In this document: piece after piece, positions 1-11,500 of the stretch
Numbering within the stretch: the stretch's first letter is position 1
How the letters are laid out: every line of letters starts with the position of its first letter
DNA from: Miscanthus floridulus
Taxonomy: Eukaryota > Streptophyta > Magnoliopsida > Poales > Poaceae
Direction of reading: 5' to 3'
Assembly: GCF_019320115.1 (NCBI RefSeq)
Contig: NC_089581.1
Span: forward strand, 7,565,707-7,629,706
DNA: 64,000 bases
Notes under the pieces: model-generated
What the model was told of the DNA's origin: nothing
What the model saw: the letters and a program-made list of their open reading frames with translations, nothing else
Databases searched by the model: none
Position numbers and translations under genes: made by a program

Positions 1-1605
1 ACCCTCTCTCCTGAGCAAGGAATTTTAAGACACAGGCTATATTAAAACTACCATGATACTAGGCAGCTAGAAGGTTTGTCATGTGCATTGTACCAGACTG
101 AATCCTATATATCTAAGTAGCCAACACAAAGCATGAGGTAATAAATTAATAATGCATGCATCTATTCAGCAGGAAATAGGGATTTTGTTTTTTTATGTAA
201 TAGCAACAGAAGCATGCTTCCCCATTTCTTTTACCTGATGTCCATGTCACGGAAGGATTTGTGAGCTTTAGGTTCGTCCAAAATCACATTGAGACTTGGC
301 CAATGAAATATTCTGAGACGTCCATCCTGTCATTGTGAAATAGGCTAGTAAATTGTAGATGTAACATTCAAAATTTTAGTACACCATATACCCAAAAAAA
401 ACTGTACTTCATCAGTTTAAAGTATGTCATAACTCTTGAACAAAACTTATTTCGAAAATTACCACCATATGGATGATCAATACTTTAAATAAAAATGTAA
501 CTCATATCATATCGTTAATACAGTAAAAAAAGTTTAACTAATTGAAAAATGGAATTACAAGAAAGGATGAGCTCATACCTCACCACCAACAGCAAACTTA
601 GCACCATCAGTGCTGAATGCTAAACATTTTTGAGGCCCAACACATTGGAGAGGTGAAGCAGCTCTTGAAATAAGGTGAATACCGAAGTCTTTATAAACAA
701 GATTAAATACCCTACAAAAGTAACAGAAGAATGATAGTACAATAGATTATTTTATAGTATGAAAAAGAACAAAACCACCGAAAAGAAGTGATCCATATAT
801 AGAAAACAAAGGGTTATTCCTCTCTTAATGAAATGACGTGCAGCTCTCGTGCGTAGTTCGAGAAAAAAAACAAAGGGATTTTCTGATATTATTACAAGGA
901 GTGCAGCTAGATACACGCTTCAAAACGTTCTGCATTACAAACCTGAAGAATGTGTAATTCAGCATAGGGGAAAACAACTTCAAACTACCAGTGAAGTTCA
1001 GGCAGGCAGGCAGGCAGGCATGAGGTGACAGTTCAATCCTTTGCACATACGAACCAAATCAACCCAACAATCTCTAAGGCATATGCAAATTTCAAGTACT
1101 ATAGCAATTTGTTAATTTGTTACTGACAAAGTTCATCAGCGAGTTAGCATCTACAAGGAAAAATTCGAACTAGAATTCTAGCATCGACAAGGAAACACAG
1201 CCCACCTGCAGCCTTTGGCGGTTGCGCAGACGAGCTCCCGGCCGCCGGGGTGCACGGCGATCGCGCGCGGCGTGTCCGCTGCCTCGCCCACGGTGACCCT
1301 CGCCTGCAAAACCACAAGCAAAGCAAGCGCACGCGCATAAGCTCAGTTCACGATGAGGCCGGCGCCGGCCTTCCAGGGTGCACGGGGGAAGCACCCACCA
1401 GGGGCTCGGACTCGGAGGAGAGTGCGGATGCCTTGGCGTCGAACTCGAGGAGGTCGACGAGCGGCGGGGACGAGGCCGTGGCCCCGCGGCCGAACGCCAC
1501 GAGGAGGCGGGAGACGCCGGGTGGCCAGCCGTCATCGTCCCGCCGCCGTATCCACGCCGCGCATGCCACCTTCCCGACCGCACCCTCGCCGCCGTTCCCC
1601 GCCAT
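1..1605 (-). CDS. SEC12-like / PHF1-type WD40 protein, 5' part only
   Basis: Four coding exons are visible on the minus strand: 1399-1605, 1206-1303, 579-711 and 235-326; the gene continues beyond the left edge. The ATG at 1605 opens MAGNGGEGAVGKV, followed by AAWIRRR and LLVAFGRG. Later exons give RAIAVHPGGRELVCATAKGC, VFNLVYKDFG, QKCLAFSTDGAKFAVGGEDG and RIFHWPSLNVILDEPKAHKS. These are WD40 blades of the SEC12/SEC12-like family. Splice phases agree at every junction. Family members are ER membrane proteins with a cytosolic beta-propeller and a C-terminal membrane anchor. SEC12 activates SAR1 for COPII budding, while PHF1 helps phosphate transporters leave the ER. The anchor, and so the choice between SEC12 and PHF1, lies outside the window. 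The promoter should lie in the GC-rich stretch after 1605. Confidence 0.85.
1001..1020. repeat. (GGCA)n microsatellite
   Basis: About five copies of a tetranucleotide lie in the large intron of the SEC12-like gene. Confidence 0.8.
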
Positions 1606-2049
1606 AGGACTGATGGGCGATGGCCTTGGTGCGGTTCCGCAGCTCTGCTCTGCTCTGCTTGCGTTGGCGGCTTGGCGCTTGCTTCTTTGTAGTTGTAGGG
1701 AGGAGACTGCAGACGAGACGAGGGAGGCGGGCGGCCGCCGCGGCGCGAGGCGTTGGACGGAGGGGAGCCAGGGCGGAGTGCGCCACGGAATCGCCGCCAG
1801 CATCCAGTGGATATGCTCGGGCCGGCGCCTGCATCTGCATGCGATGGCGCAAGCTGACGGTTCGTGCATTGTGCGAATCGGCCGGCCGCGCACGGAAATC
1901 ATCCCGTCCGACCGATACGATCGGACGGGAGCCGTGAGCCGAGGACTTATTTCCTGCGCGCTCAGTTGGCGGTTTCTGACTGGCTGTGCTGTTTCCCGCC
2001 CAATAACGATTAGTAGAGGGAGCAGCGCATGCGCTTGGCCTCTGAGAGC

Positions 2050-3040
2050 CCAGGTACGTATTTCGTTTCTTTTTTCTTTTCTTATATTTCTTTTCCGTTT
2101 TCTTATATTTCCTTTTTATTTATACTTATTTAATTTTGTCTTTCTTTTATTTCTATTTTATTTTAATCTATTATTCTATTTTCGTTTTTATGCTGACTCC
2201 CAGGTTATATGTTTATCTTTTTTTTTCTTTCCTTTCTTATTTCTCTTTTTTTCTGTGTGGTTTCTTTCTTCCTTTTAGTTTCTTTATCTTTTTAAATATT
2301 TATTTTATTTATTTTTTCTTTTACTATGCATTTTATGTTTTACTTTTCCGTTGATGATATGGACTATAAAGTTAGCGCACCATGTAGAGACTGGAGCTAG
2401 TGGCCCACATGCGTCCAAGTTCGGATGAGCTTATTTTATGTTCTTTATTTTTCTTCTATTTCATTTTCATTCCCTTTTCTATTGATCTTTTATTTTTATT
2501 TTCTTTATTTTCTTTATTTTCTTTTTCTCCTTCTATGTGTTATCGTAATATAATATATATCTTTCACTATTCATGTTCTACTTTTTTATATTCAATGAGA
2601 TATATGCGACGTTTGCGTCATATATCTATAATATTCTATGATGTGTTTCCGGGTATTCATGTATTATATATGGGATATTCCATGTTTATTTTTAATATCC
2701 ACATAGTACTCGTAAGATGTTTAGTTTGTTCAAATAGTATCTATGTGATGTTTTTTTATTTTCTTCAATTTTTTCTTGTTTAGGTAGTATATATGTGATG
2801 TTGTATGATATATCTCACATAGTATCAATGGGATGTTTTGTTTTATATATTTGATTATTAACATAATACATGTGAGAAATTTTATGATTTTTATGTTGTT
2901 CGAATGCTATCCGTGTGATGTTATTTTAATTTTTCTCTAGATTTTTTCTTCTTTGTTATTTTACTTTAATTAAGTAGTTTTTTATTTTCATTTTTTACTT
3001 TTTCAATTTCCTACATTCCTAAGAAATATGTGATATTCGT
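2050..3040. repeat. T-rich low-complexity DNA
   Basis: The plus strand is strongly pyrimidine-rich, with many TTTT, TTTC and TTTA runs. Apparent long reading frames here are compositional. No gene is supported. Confidence 0.7.
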
Positions 3041-3363
3041 TTAGTATAAATGTAATGTTCTATGATGTATTGAGTGATGTTTATGTAGTATACATGTGAT
3101 GTTCATGTAGTACACATGTGATGTTCTATAATGTTTTCAGGCGATATTCATGTAGTATATACGTGATGTTCTAGATGTACTTTCAGGATGTTCATATAGT
3201 ATGCACGTGATGTTCTATTCTGTATTTTATGATATTCACATAGTATACAAGTGATGTTCTATGATGTCTTTTGGGATGTTCAAGTGGTATAAATGAGATG
3301 TTCTACAATATAAATGAGATGTTCTATTCATGTTCTATGATTTTATTTTGTGATGTTCACGTA

Positions 3364-3364
<1 letters not shown>

Positions 3365-3411
<47 letters not shown>
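3365..3411. repeat. (TA)n microsatellite
   Basis: Uninterrupted TA dinucleotides of about 45 bases inside the degenerate array. Confidence 0.9.
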
Positions 3412-3414
<3 letters not shown>

Positions 3415-3611
3415 ATGTTCTATTATATATTCAATGATGTTCATATAATATACACGTGAGGATCACGTAACATACATGTGATGATCATGTAGTGTCCATA
3501 TGAGCCCCGCAAAAAAAAGTATCTATATGAGGTTTTGTGATGTTTACGTAGTATACATGTGATGTTCTATATGTATTTTGTTATGTTCACATAGTATACA
3601 TGTGATGTTTT

Positions 3612-3613
<2 letters not shown>

Positions 3614-3702
<89 letters not shown>
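3614..3702. repeat. compound (AT)n(GT)n microsatellite
   Basis: About 66 bases of AT dinucleotides run directly into about 22 bases of GT dinucleotides. Confidence 0.9.
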
Positions 3703-3780
3703 ATGTTCTACGATGTATTTTGCGGTGTTCACGTAGTATAAATGAGATGTTCTAAATTTTATGATGTTCAAGTAGTATAC

Positions 3781-4441
3781 CTATGTTGCATCTATTTTTT
3801 TATATTTTTCTTATATTCACAAATTATTTTTGTTCCTATTTTATAATATTTTTTCTCAAATATTTCTCTCTCTCATCCCTATGCGTTGACGTGATATACA
3901 TTTGCTACTCTTCCGTGTCCGAGACGAGACCTACGTGCTGCGTTCTTCTGGACGAGTGGAGTGCCCCTGCATTATTATTATAAGTCTACAGAGATTATGC
4001 CCCTGCTATATATGATTCGACATTGTAATTAATCTGAGTCCATGTATAAATGTACGGTCCTACTAGAAAACAAACCGATCGAGTTCCAAAGGTTCTGCCA
4101 ACGATTTATATTGCAACAAAGATTCCTTGGCACATGCGCGCCTAGTTCTTCTTCAGTCGTCAGGAGTGACACATCGTAGGAGCTCAAACGAACATTAGTT
4201 TGTAGACTAGGATATGCTTCTAATCAAACTCCTTGGAGGCAAGGCCATCATGCATGATGCATGCATGGATGTCCTCGTCGTGACCACTCCCATCATCCCA
4301 ACGTCAACTCTTTTTTTTCTGAGCAACATCATCCCAACTAGGTATTCCCACCCCTCTAAAAAATAGATGCAACATAGGTATACTACTTTTTTCTAATGCA
4401 ACTATTTTTTTCTGAGCAACATCATCCCAACTAGATATTTT
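3781..4441. other. intergenic, no gene seen
   Basis: No coding or RNA gene is recognised. A short direct duplication containing CATCATCCCAACTAG occurs near 4327 and 4424. Confidence 0.5.
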
Positions 4442-4703
4442 ATGAAAACGGTACGGATATTTTCCGACCGTATTTGAAACCGAATCCGTTTAGAGGGGTT
4501 GAGATCTGTCCGTATCTGAGTCCAGATATCCAACATCCGATACCGTATCCGTATCCGAATACTCAAATCGCATATTTATGATGTCGATATCCAATCGTAT
4601 CATATCCGACATAGCTGACACTATCCGTATTCGAATCCGAATCCAAACAGAAATATAAAAACAAATGTAATATCGGTGATATCCGTATCCGATCCGTTTT
4701 CAT
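4442..4703. mobile_element. MITE-like element rich in CGGATA/TATCCG words
   Basis: The left end begins ATGAAAACGG and the right end is its inverted counterpart CCGTTTTCAT, each followed by CGGATAT-type sequence. The interior is filled with TATCCG and GATATCC words. Size and ends suit a non-autonomous DNA transposon. No clear target duplication was found, so the superfamily is open. Confidence 0.5.
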
Positions 4704-5101
4704 CCCTGATCCCAACGCTAGCTACGCGACGCGGCGCAGCAGCCAGCAAGTGGGCTGCGAATGGAGTGGAAGTGGTGGGCTGTGAGAGCCACGCGGGATG
4801 GGCCAGACGAGACCATGTGCAGTCAAAACGGCCCATTAAAGCGCGCGCTGCCTGGCTCGTGGAGAAAATCGCAGGCGCGACGGTGCCAGTTGCGCGGGAA
4901 TCAATTGGACGGGAAGCCACCGGATGGAGAATACCGTCCGCCCAATCGGACCCTAGCAGCCCCCGGCCGCGCACGCGTCAGCCTGGCACGTCGCTCGTTT
5001 TCTCTCTCCCTCCCTCCCTCTCTGTCTGCGACGACTGGGTGGGCTACCGCCGCCGCTGCCCTACCCAGGTGATGAGGCCTTTGCCTACCTCTTCGCCGGA
5101 G

Positions 5102-6356
5102 ATGAGCGCCCACCAGGTATTCCCACCCCTTTTCTCTTTCCTGTCTGCTGTGCGAAACCGAGTTCTCGAACTCTAACCTCAAGCTATTTGGCTATTTGAT
5201 GCCTACTAACTTCTAGCTTTTTGCAAAAATTATTGGATGTACATGTGTACACCCAATGGTACTTAAGACTGAACAGGCTGTTTTGAAAAAAATGTGATTG
5301 TTCTGGTTTATCAAATGCAAATAACTGAATAACGGTGAAAAATTAGTGGTTTAGCTACCTTTAGAGATGAGCTGGAGTGTTGTTGTTTGGAGCTGCTCAT
5401 GTAATAAGCTTTCTGAGACTGAGAGTAATTTTGACGCTCATACTGATATGTTTCATGGCGTGTATTTGCACATGTACATCCAAAAGAACAAGAAAATACG
5501 TTCATATCTGGTATCATTTTGTTAGAGTTGGAGGGTTCCTTCCATCTCTTCTGCCATGTTTTATGTGCCTTCATATCTGATATCAGCAATTCAACATGTC
5601 TTCCTTTACCTTTGAAAGATTACTTCTCTGATATTTTTTGATAGCTTCCCTGTCATTTTGACTCGCAATCAATCACCCAACTGCATAAGAACTTTAGGAG
5701 TTGTTGAAGTTAATCAGTATTGATTAACTTGTTTTTTTTTCTGGCTTAAGTCTTTTCATGTTTCTGTTTAACTTGGCCTTTTAGGAAAAAGAAAATATCT
5801 TAAATTCAGTGGAATTTAGGATGCTTAGACGTATTGATTGGCTTTAGATATGGCACAAGCAGGAACAATTTGCTTTATCCAGTATCCACAGCCATACGCT
5901 TTTGTTGCATTTCTTCTGATGGAATACAATTTTGTTTGCCAGGCTGACCCAGAGTTGGAAGCTATCAGGCAGAGGAGGATGCAAGAACTAATGGCACAGC
6001 ATGGTGGGGTAAGATACCAAACTCCATGACATAAATTGAAGCTGTCACATGTAGATCTCCTTGCTACCGCAAGTGCATGTTTGGGTGCTCCTTAGTTTAC
6101 TTACTTTTGATCTAATGTTAACTTTTAATTAGGCAAATCAGCAGAATGCGGGCCAACAAAAAGCTCAGGAAGATGCGAAACAGTATGGTTCATTCCTCCA
6201 CCATCTTCTCATGCTATAGCTCATCATCTCAAGCTATGTTCTGTGGAACCTGGGGAATACTGAATTGTCTTTGAATCTAACTCTCCATCAGGGAAGCTGA
6301 GGAACACCGACAGATGATGCTTGCTCAGATATTATCTTCTGAAGCCAGAGAAAGGC
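5102..6356 (+). pseudogene. PDCD5: PDCD5-like gene lacking its C-terminal exons
   Basis: Exons read as 5102-5116 (MSAHQ), 5943-6008 (ADPELEAIRQRRMQELMAQ), 6133-6182 (ANQQNAGQQKAQEDAK) and 6292-6356 (EAEEHRQMMLAQILSSEARE), with matching splice phases. An in-frame ATG also exists at 5072. This is the N-terminal half of PDCD5, a small DNA-binding, apoptosis-associated protein of about 125-130 residues in plants. The family continues with RIAL then GVEDVLLRAAQ and a KQTKVTIQ tail. No such exons follow before 8.5 kb. At 7562-7590 a short stretch can be read RIAIVVPE, but the frame from exon 4 does not reach it without a stop. Either the gene is a truncated pseudogene or it makes an altered short protein. 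GT/AG signals of the existing exons look intact. Confidence 0.72.
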
Positions 6357-6956
6357 GTAAGTTCTTGTTATCGAAGTCATGTATATATGTGCTTAATGCA
6401 TTTTTTTAAATCATTTACATTTAGATGGCTGATGCATCTTTTAGTGAGTTGTTTCCTCCATTGCATGGAAACTGTTATGTGCTTTTAGGGAGCTCTGCGA
6501 GTCTACCTGCAAAAGTTGGATGAAATACTTTACAGAATTTCTTTTGTTATATGCAATTATTGGAGTCTGTTAATCTCTCTTCTGAATTTTAGTTTCTGCC
6601 CTTTGGTAGTAGAATGTTTAGGGTGAGTTCAGCAGCGATATGTGGTTAGGGTCCCTGCCTAATTCTGTGTTACCTCAAATCATGCTGTCATGGTTTCCAG
6701 TCGAAGCAAAGTCACTTAGATTGTAATCATGCTGCTACAATAATGTAAGCTGTTGTTCCCTGTGAATGCTGTTATTTGCTTTTCATAAAGCAGGCCAGAT
6801 GCCTTTGGTGTGAGACTGTTATGTGTTTCAGCAGTTGTGTGCTGACCCAATGGGTTTATATATTCCTGAAAAGAACAGGACAGTTGCTCTGTCCACATAG
6901 TTACAGTTGGAGATCACCAGTATTCTTTCATGAATCATTGCATAATTTTCCTCATC

Positions 6957-7159
6957 ATATATAGATATTGCAAGAAGGGCAGGCCTGGTGCAAGCGGTAG
7001 AGTCTTATCGCCCGTGACCGAAAGGTCCCGGGCTCGAGTCACGGTCTCCTCGCATTGCATAGGCGAGGATAAGGCTTACACTGACACCCTTCCCCAGACC
7101 CCGCACGGAGCGGAAGCTATCTGCACTGGGTACGCCCTTTTTATATATAGATATTGCAA
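6957..7159 (+). mobile_element. tRNA-derived SINE with 17 bp target duplication
   Basis: The body is 6974-7142. It carries an A-box-like TGGTGCAAGCGG near 6985 and a B-box-like GGTCCCGGGCTCGAGTC near 7024, and ends in a T-rich tail. It is flanked by identical 17-base copies of ATATATAGATATTGCAA at 6957-6973 and 7143-7159. Internal RNA polymerase III boxes with long flanking duplications are diagnostic of a SINE. It sits after the last recognised PDCD5 exon. Confidence 0.88.
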
Positions 7160-7230
7160 CAAATTAAGACAAAAATGCGTATTGGGAATATAAGCTTGGT
7201 GTTGAGCATGGAATTTTATTGATGATGTTT

Positions 7231-7738
7231 GCTATTTCAAACAACTTACTCTTCTGATTCATTAGAAAAGATGGTTGATATGGTCTTTATTTAGTAAAAT
7301 CTTCTATGCTGTTTATGTTTGTGTGACTAGCGATGTGGTCTAAGATGAAAATATCTCTAATCTTGCAACCGGCACAAATACTAGAAGGGCTACACTGATC
7401 AAAATACTTCATATAAACATTTAAAGTAATTGTATCTGGGTGACATCAATATACGAATAAAATGAAAAATACTAATCATGTTGAAGTTCAATTTGTTTGT
7501 TGATGTTTGGTTGTAGTTGATCATGACATATTTTGCTTGAATGAATAATTTAGGTTTCTCCAGAGGGTTAGAATAGCTATTGTTGTTCCAGAAGTAGATG
7601 CCTGTTACTGGATATGTTTGTAAATCTGCTAGTGTAAACGGTTGAGGTGGAGGAAGGAAGTGTAATGCAACGCTTATTTTTGCATGATTTTGACAGTCTC
7701 CCGCATAGCTATTTCAAACAACTTACTCTTCTGATTCA
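7231..7738. repeat. 31 bp perfect direct repeat pair
   Basis: The same 31 bases, beginning GCTATTTCAAACAACTT, occur at 7231-7261 and 7708-7738. This indicates a partial duplication in the region where the PDCD5 3' exons would be expected. Confidence 0.7.
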
Positions 7739-8116
7739 ACTTTTTGTGACGTGTTTCAGGCTATGTAAATTATTCCTAAACCTGATGTGAGCTTTTCCCC
7801 CCGTATTTTGACCTGCTCCATGAATTCCAGGGTATGTAGTACAAATGGGCCTTGTTACCTTGGTTCTTTGGTTCTCCTAATTCAGGGGTTGCTCTTTGTC
7901 TTGAATGGGGTGATTTGTCTCGCTGGTATTGTACTGATCTAAAACTGTTCTACGATGAACCCTGTTTTCAAAACTGAAGCTACCAAAAGCACTTTACGGA
8001 GTGTAGTAATTTTGCACTCCCTTTTATTTTGTTTTTTTTTTCTAGATATTGCTAGGTACTTAGATATACACCATGTCCAGATTAATAGTAAAAGAAACCT
8101 GTTATCTGAAAGAATC

Positions 8117-8535
8117 CAAACATCTTATATTATTGAAACGGATGGAGGGCAGCGCCCGGCATCAAGACAGGGGACTGTGGCAACACATCTCTCGCACCAG
8201 CGCCAGCATCCAAGGACACGGGAAACCCCTCCTGTGCCCCTTCCACGCGCAGCGATCCATGTCCAGAGTCAACTTCACCATCTCAATGTAGCCAATCGTT
8301 CGTCTCTTCTTCAGCGACTCCATCAGTTCGAAGGCGTCCCCGGCGCGCATGTCGCAGTACATGAGGCCCTGCGCGAAATCGGCCCAGAAGAGCTGCCCCT
8401 GGAAGCAGAACATCGCCTGCGGCGAGAAGGCCTAAGGAACTTCTGGGAAGAGCCTCGGCTTCACCTGCCACAGGCCGGTGCTTCTCGACTCGAACACGTT
8501 GGACCCTGCCAAGGGGCATCCAGTTCATTCCCTTT
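8117..8535 (-). pseudogene. DUF1618-like gene fragment
   Basis: Read on the minus strand, the stretch gives NVFESRSTGLWQVKPRLFPE, a stop, then QAMFCFQGQLFWADFAQGLM and YCDMRAGDAFELMESLKKRR in the same frame. The GQLFW-AD-QGLMYCD pattern resembles the plant DUF1618 family, whose function is poorly known. It has no start, holds an in-frame stop and covers only part of a domain, so it is a remnant. It lies on the same strand about 30 bases past the Obg GTPase stop codon and may be transcribed in that gene's 3' UTR. The family assignment is from memory and moderate. Confidence 0.42.
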
Positions 8536-8565
8536 CTGCTACTGGACTATGGTATTAAACCTATG

Positions 8566-11500
8566 TTACGCTAACTTGTGATCAATGCATTTTCTCAGGG
8601 CTGCCCTTATCTCCTTCAGCATCTCGTCAATCCCGATATGCCTCCTGCAGAACCAAGGCAACGGGGTTAAACAAAATGAAGTGACACTAAAACAGGACAA
8701 GAAATAAGCAGACATCAAAATAGAATGACATATTGCTTCTAGGGCTATGACGGTTCCAATTCTAGCAGATTTATGAACTTTAATATGAACTGCTTAAAAT
8801 TGAAAGAATTATAAACACGCGTTTAGTTTGGTAAGGTGATGAGACATACAACACACTAGCAGCCACAACAGCTTGAGGTCTTGGATAGTCCCCAAGCTCC
8901 TTTTCACCACTTTCAACTTTAGCCTCTGATAAGACCTGATGATTGCTTACGTGTCCATGTAGGTTATCTTTGCTGCCACTTTGGTCATGCTCTTCTTCAC
9001 ATCCAATTGAAGATATCTCTAAGGCCAGTGATGATAACCTATCATGGGCCTACAAGGAGGGGAGGAAAATCGACGCTACTATAGTTAAAACACTGAATGT
9101 ACCAATATGAAGTCAAATTTTCAAGAGATTGTTTCAAAGAGAAAATCGCGTCACCCAAATTAGGAAGACAACAATTTGACTCAAATTAAGGAATTGAAGT
9201 GCACCTTAGGAAGATCAATCTTGTTCAGGACCACAACATAAGGTCGCTCCAGGTATTGGGGGTTATACATCCTTAGTTCCTGCAAAGAGCTACAATCAAA
9301 TCGCTGTTCGAAACTGCACCTTGACTTGAGAACAAAATATAGAGTTATAGAGAAATGATGATTCAGTTTTGACTACCACAATCACAAACCTGATACACCC
9401 AAATGAATTTTTCAACCATTTACAAAAGCAAGTTCTCTTCTAAGATACTATATTTCTCGTAACTCCTTTAAGAAAGCAACTTTATTCTAAGATCCTATTT
9501 TCCCCTACTAACTGTTCAGAGGCCTGGTATCCTCAGAATCTGAACTGGTCTGATCTTCCTTTATTCTAACCACTGGGAGCAAATCGTTACTCCCTCTATT
9601 CCAAATTTTAAGACGTTTTAGCTTTTCTAGATACATTGCTTTTACTATAAGCTATGTATTTAGAAAAGCCAAAACATCTTATAATTTGGAATGGAGGGAG
9701 TACATTGCTACACTCATAACACTTGACTTCCCTTGACCTTGACTCCTTAAGCTTACCATACACTCAAACTGGCAATATGATTCTGCTCCAGACAACATAT
9801 ACAAGTGTTTATCAAACAATCTCACTGCTAATGCTAGGGTAACACAGATCAGATAGATCATGAACATTGTAATACTGAGACATGAAAGCCAAACAACACA
9901 TGCGATGATGTGAGTGATGAAAGCAATTAGAAATTAGTACTTCTCTGACAATCTTATAATCATTGACAGGGTCATCCACAGCAGCATCGACAACATGGAC
10001 GATTACTCTAGTTCTCCTTAAATGTCTTAAGAAATTGCGGCCAAGACCCTGAAAAATTAATTAAACCACATGATAAGTCCAAATGAAATAGTGAGGGGAA
10101 TCTGCATGATAGTTCCAAAGAAAAGTAATTAGGAACAAGCAGATAATATAGAAGTAAAAGCATTACCTTTCCTAGATGAGCACCCTCAATTAGACCTGGC
10201 AAATCTGCCAATGTTGCTTCTGAAGAAAACTGTAAGGCCCCTAAAGCAGGATCTCCACCAAGCCGGCCAAGATTGGGCATTAATGTAGTGAACGGATAAT
10301 CAGCAATGTCTGGTCTTGCAAGTGTTATAGCTGATAGAAGTGTTGACTTTCCAGCATTTGGAAGTCCCTGAAGATGCAATTAAGATAACTTATAACAACA
10401 TGGTGATATGGCAAAGAAATAAATTTGAAGCAAGCCTCAAATTTTGGATAATCAAACATCTGCATCCTAAAAGGAAACAGGGATGACTCTGGTATTATGA
10501 TATATGAGCATGAAGCATTTAACTAACAATTTCTTTCTCCCTAAAACTCGAGATGTGTGGATTAGTAAAACGTCATACCACAAGACCAACATCAGCAACT
10601 ACTCTTAAGATCAACTCCAAGCTTACTTCCTCACCAGGCTGACCATGAATTAACACCTGAAGACAAGAGAGGTAACAGAATCACGAAACATACTATGGAC
10701 TTGACAATAGTAGCCAGTAAAATTGCCTTGAAATTTGTAAGCTATCAAAATACACAATGCTAACAAAAATGAATACAAGCAGTTCAGTGTTCAGTAAGGA
10801 ATTTATAGCTGACTGTTGACACTAGCGCTTGAGCATCATACATCTTCTCGTGATCAATCATCAATTTGTGCATCAGTTAACATGACATCAGACATGCAAG
10901 CAACTGGACATTTACAAAGGGCCTGTTTGGTTCTCTTCTCTAGCTAGCCTGCATTGCATCTGGGATCCAGGCTGCCGTTGGCCAGGCTCTAGGCATGCAG
11001 CATATTGCTGTTTGGTTGCCCTGCTCAACATGGCCAGGTTCCAGGGATGGAAAAGAGGCTGTCAACTAGACTGGTTTCCTATCTGATGGGCTGATTGTAC
11101 AAGTACAGAGACATCTTTTCTCCACTAGTGAATCCTTCCCTCATCTAAAAGATCCAAACAAGAGACATAAGTGACACAACTTACTTTGTCACTAGTGTCT
11201 CGCATGATGTTTGGGGATAAAGCCATGGCTTTCCTCCTCCTGTACTCAGGCACATCTATCAAGCTGATCTGCAAAATAACTAAATAAATATAGTATACAA
11301 AACTATAATATGAATCCAGTATACTTATTGTAGCAAATAAAGCGAATAGTCATAGTGAACAAAATGGGGGCATTTTCTTTTCTTTTCTTTTCTTTTTTTA
11401 AAGTATAAGAGGTGCTAAGTGGTTCTAGATCATTTACACGACATACTCAGTACACAAAGGAATATGCATAATTTCTATTGCTTTAAGTAGCTGCCTTAGC

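Larger units (their letters stand above)
3041..3780. repeat. degenerate tandem repeat of a GTGATGTTC/GTAGTATAC unit
   Basis: The words GTGATGTTC, GATGTAT and GTAGTATACATG recur many times with irregular spacing of roughly 45-60 bases. This is an old, diverged minisatellite-like array. Two simple-repeat tracts are embedded in it. Confidence 0.7.

Noticed and set aside
1250..2278. A 342-codon plus-strand open frame
   Set aside because: It overlaps the antisense of the SEC12-like exons and then runs through T-rich low-complexity DNA; composition explains it.
3365..3702. CRISPR-like regular repeats
   Set aside because: This is a plant genome, and the pattern is simple dinucleotide repeat in a degenerate minisatellite.
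6974..7142. A functional tRNA gene
   Set aside because: A and B boxes are present but spacing and flanks with 17 bp duplications show a SINE.
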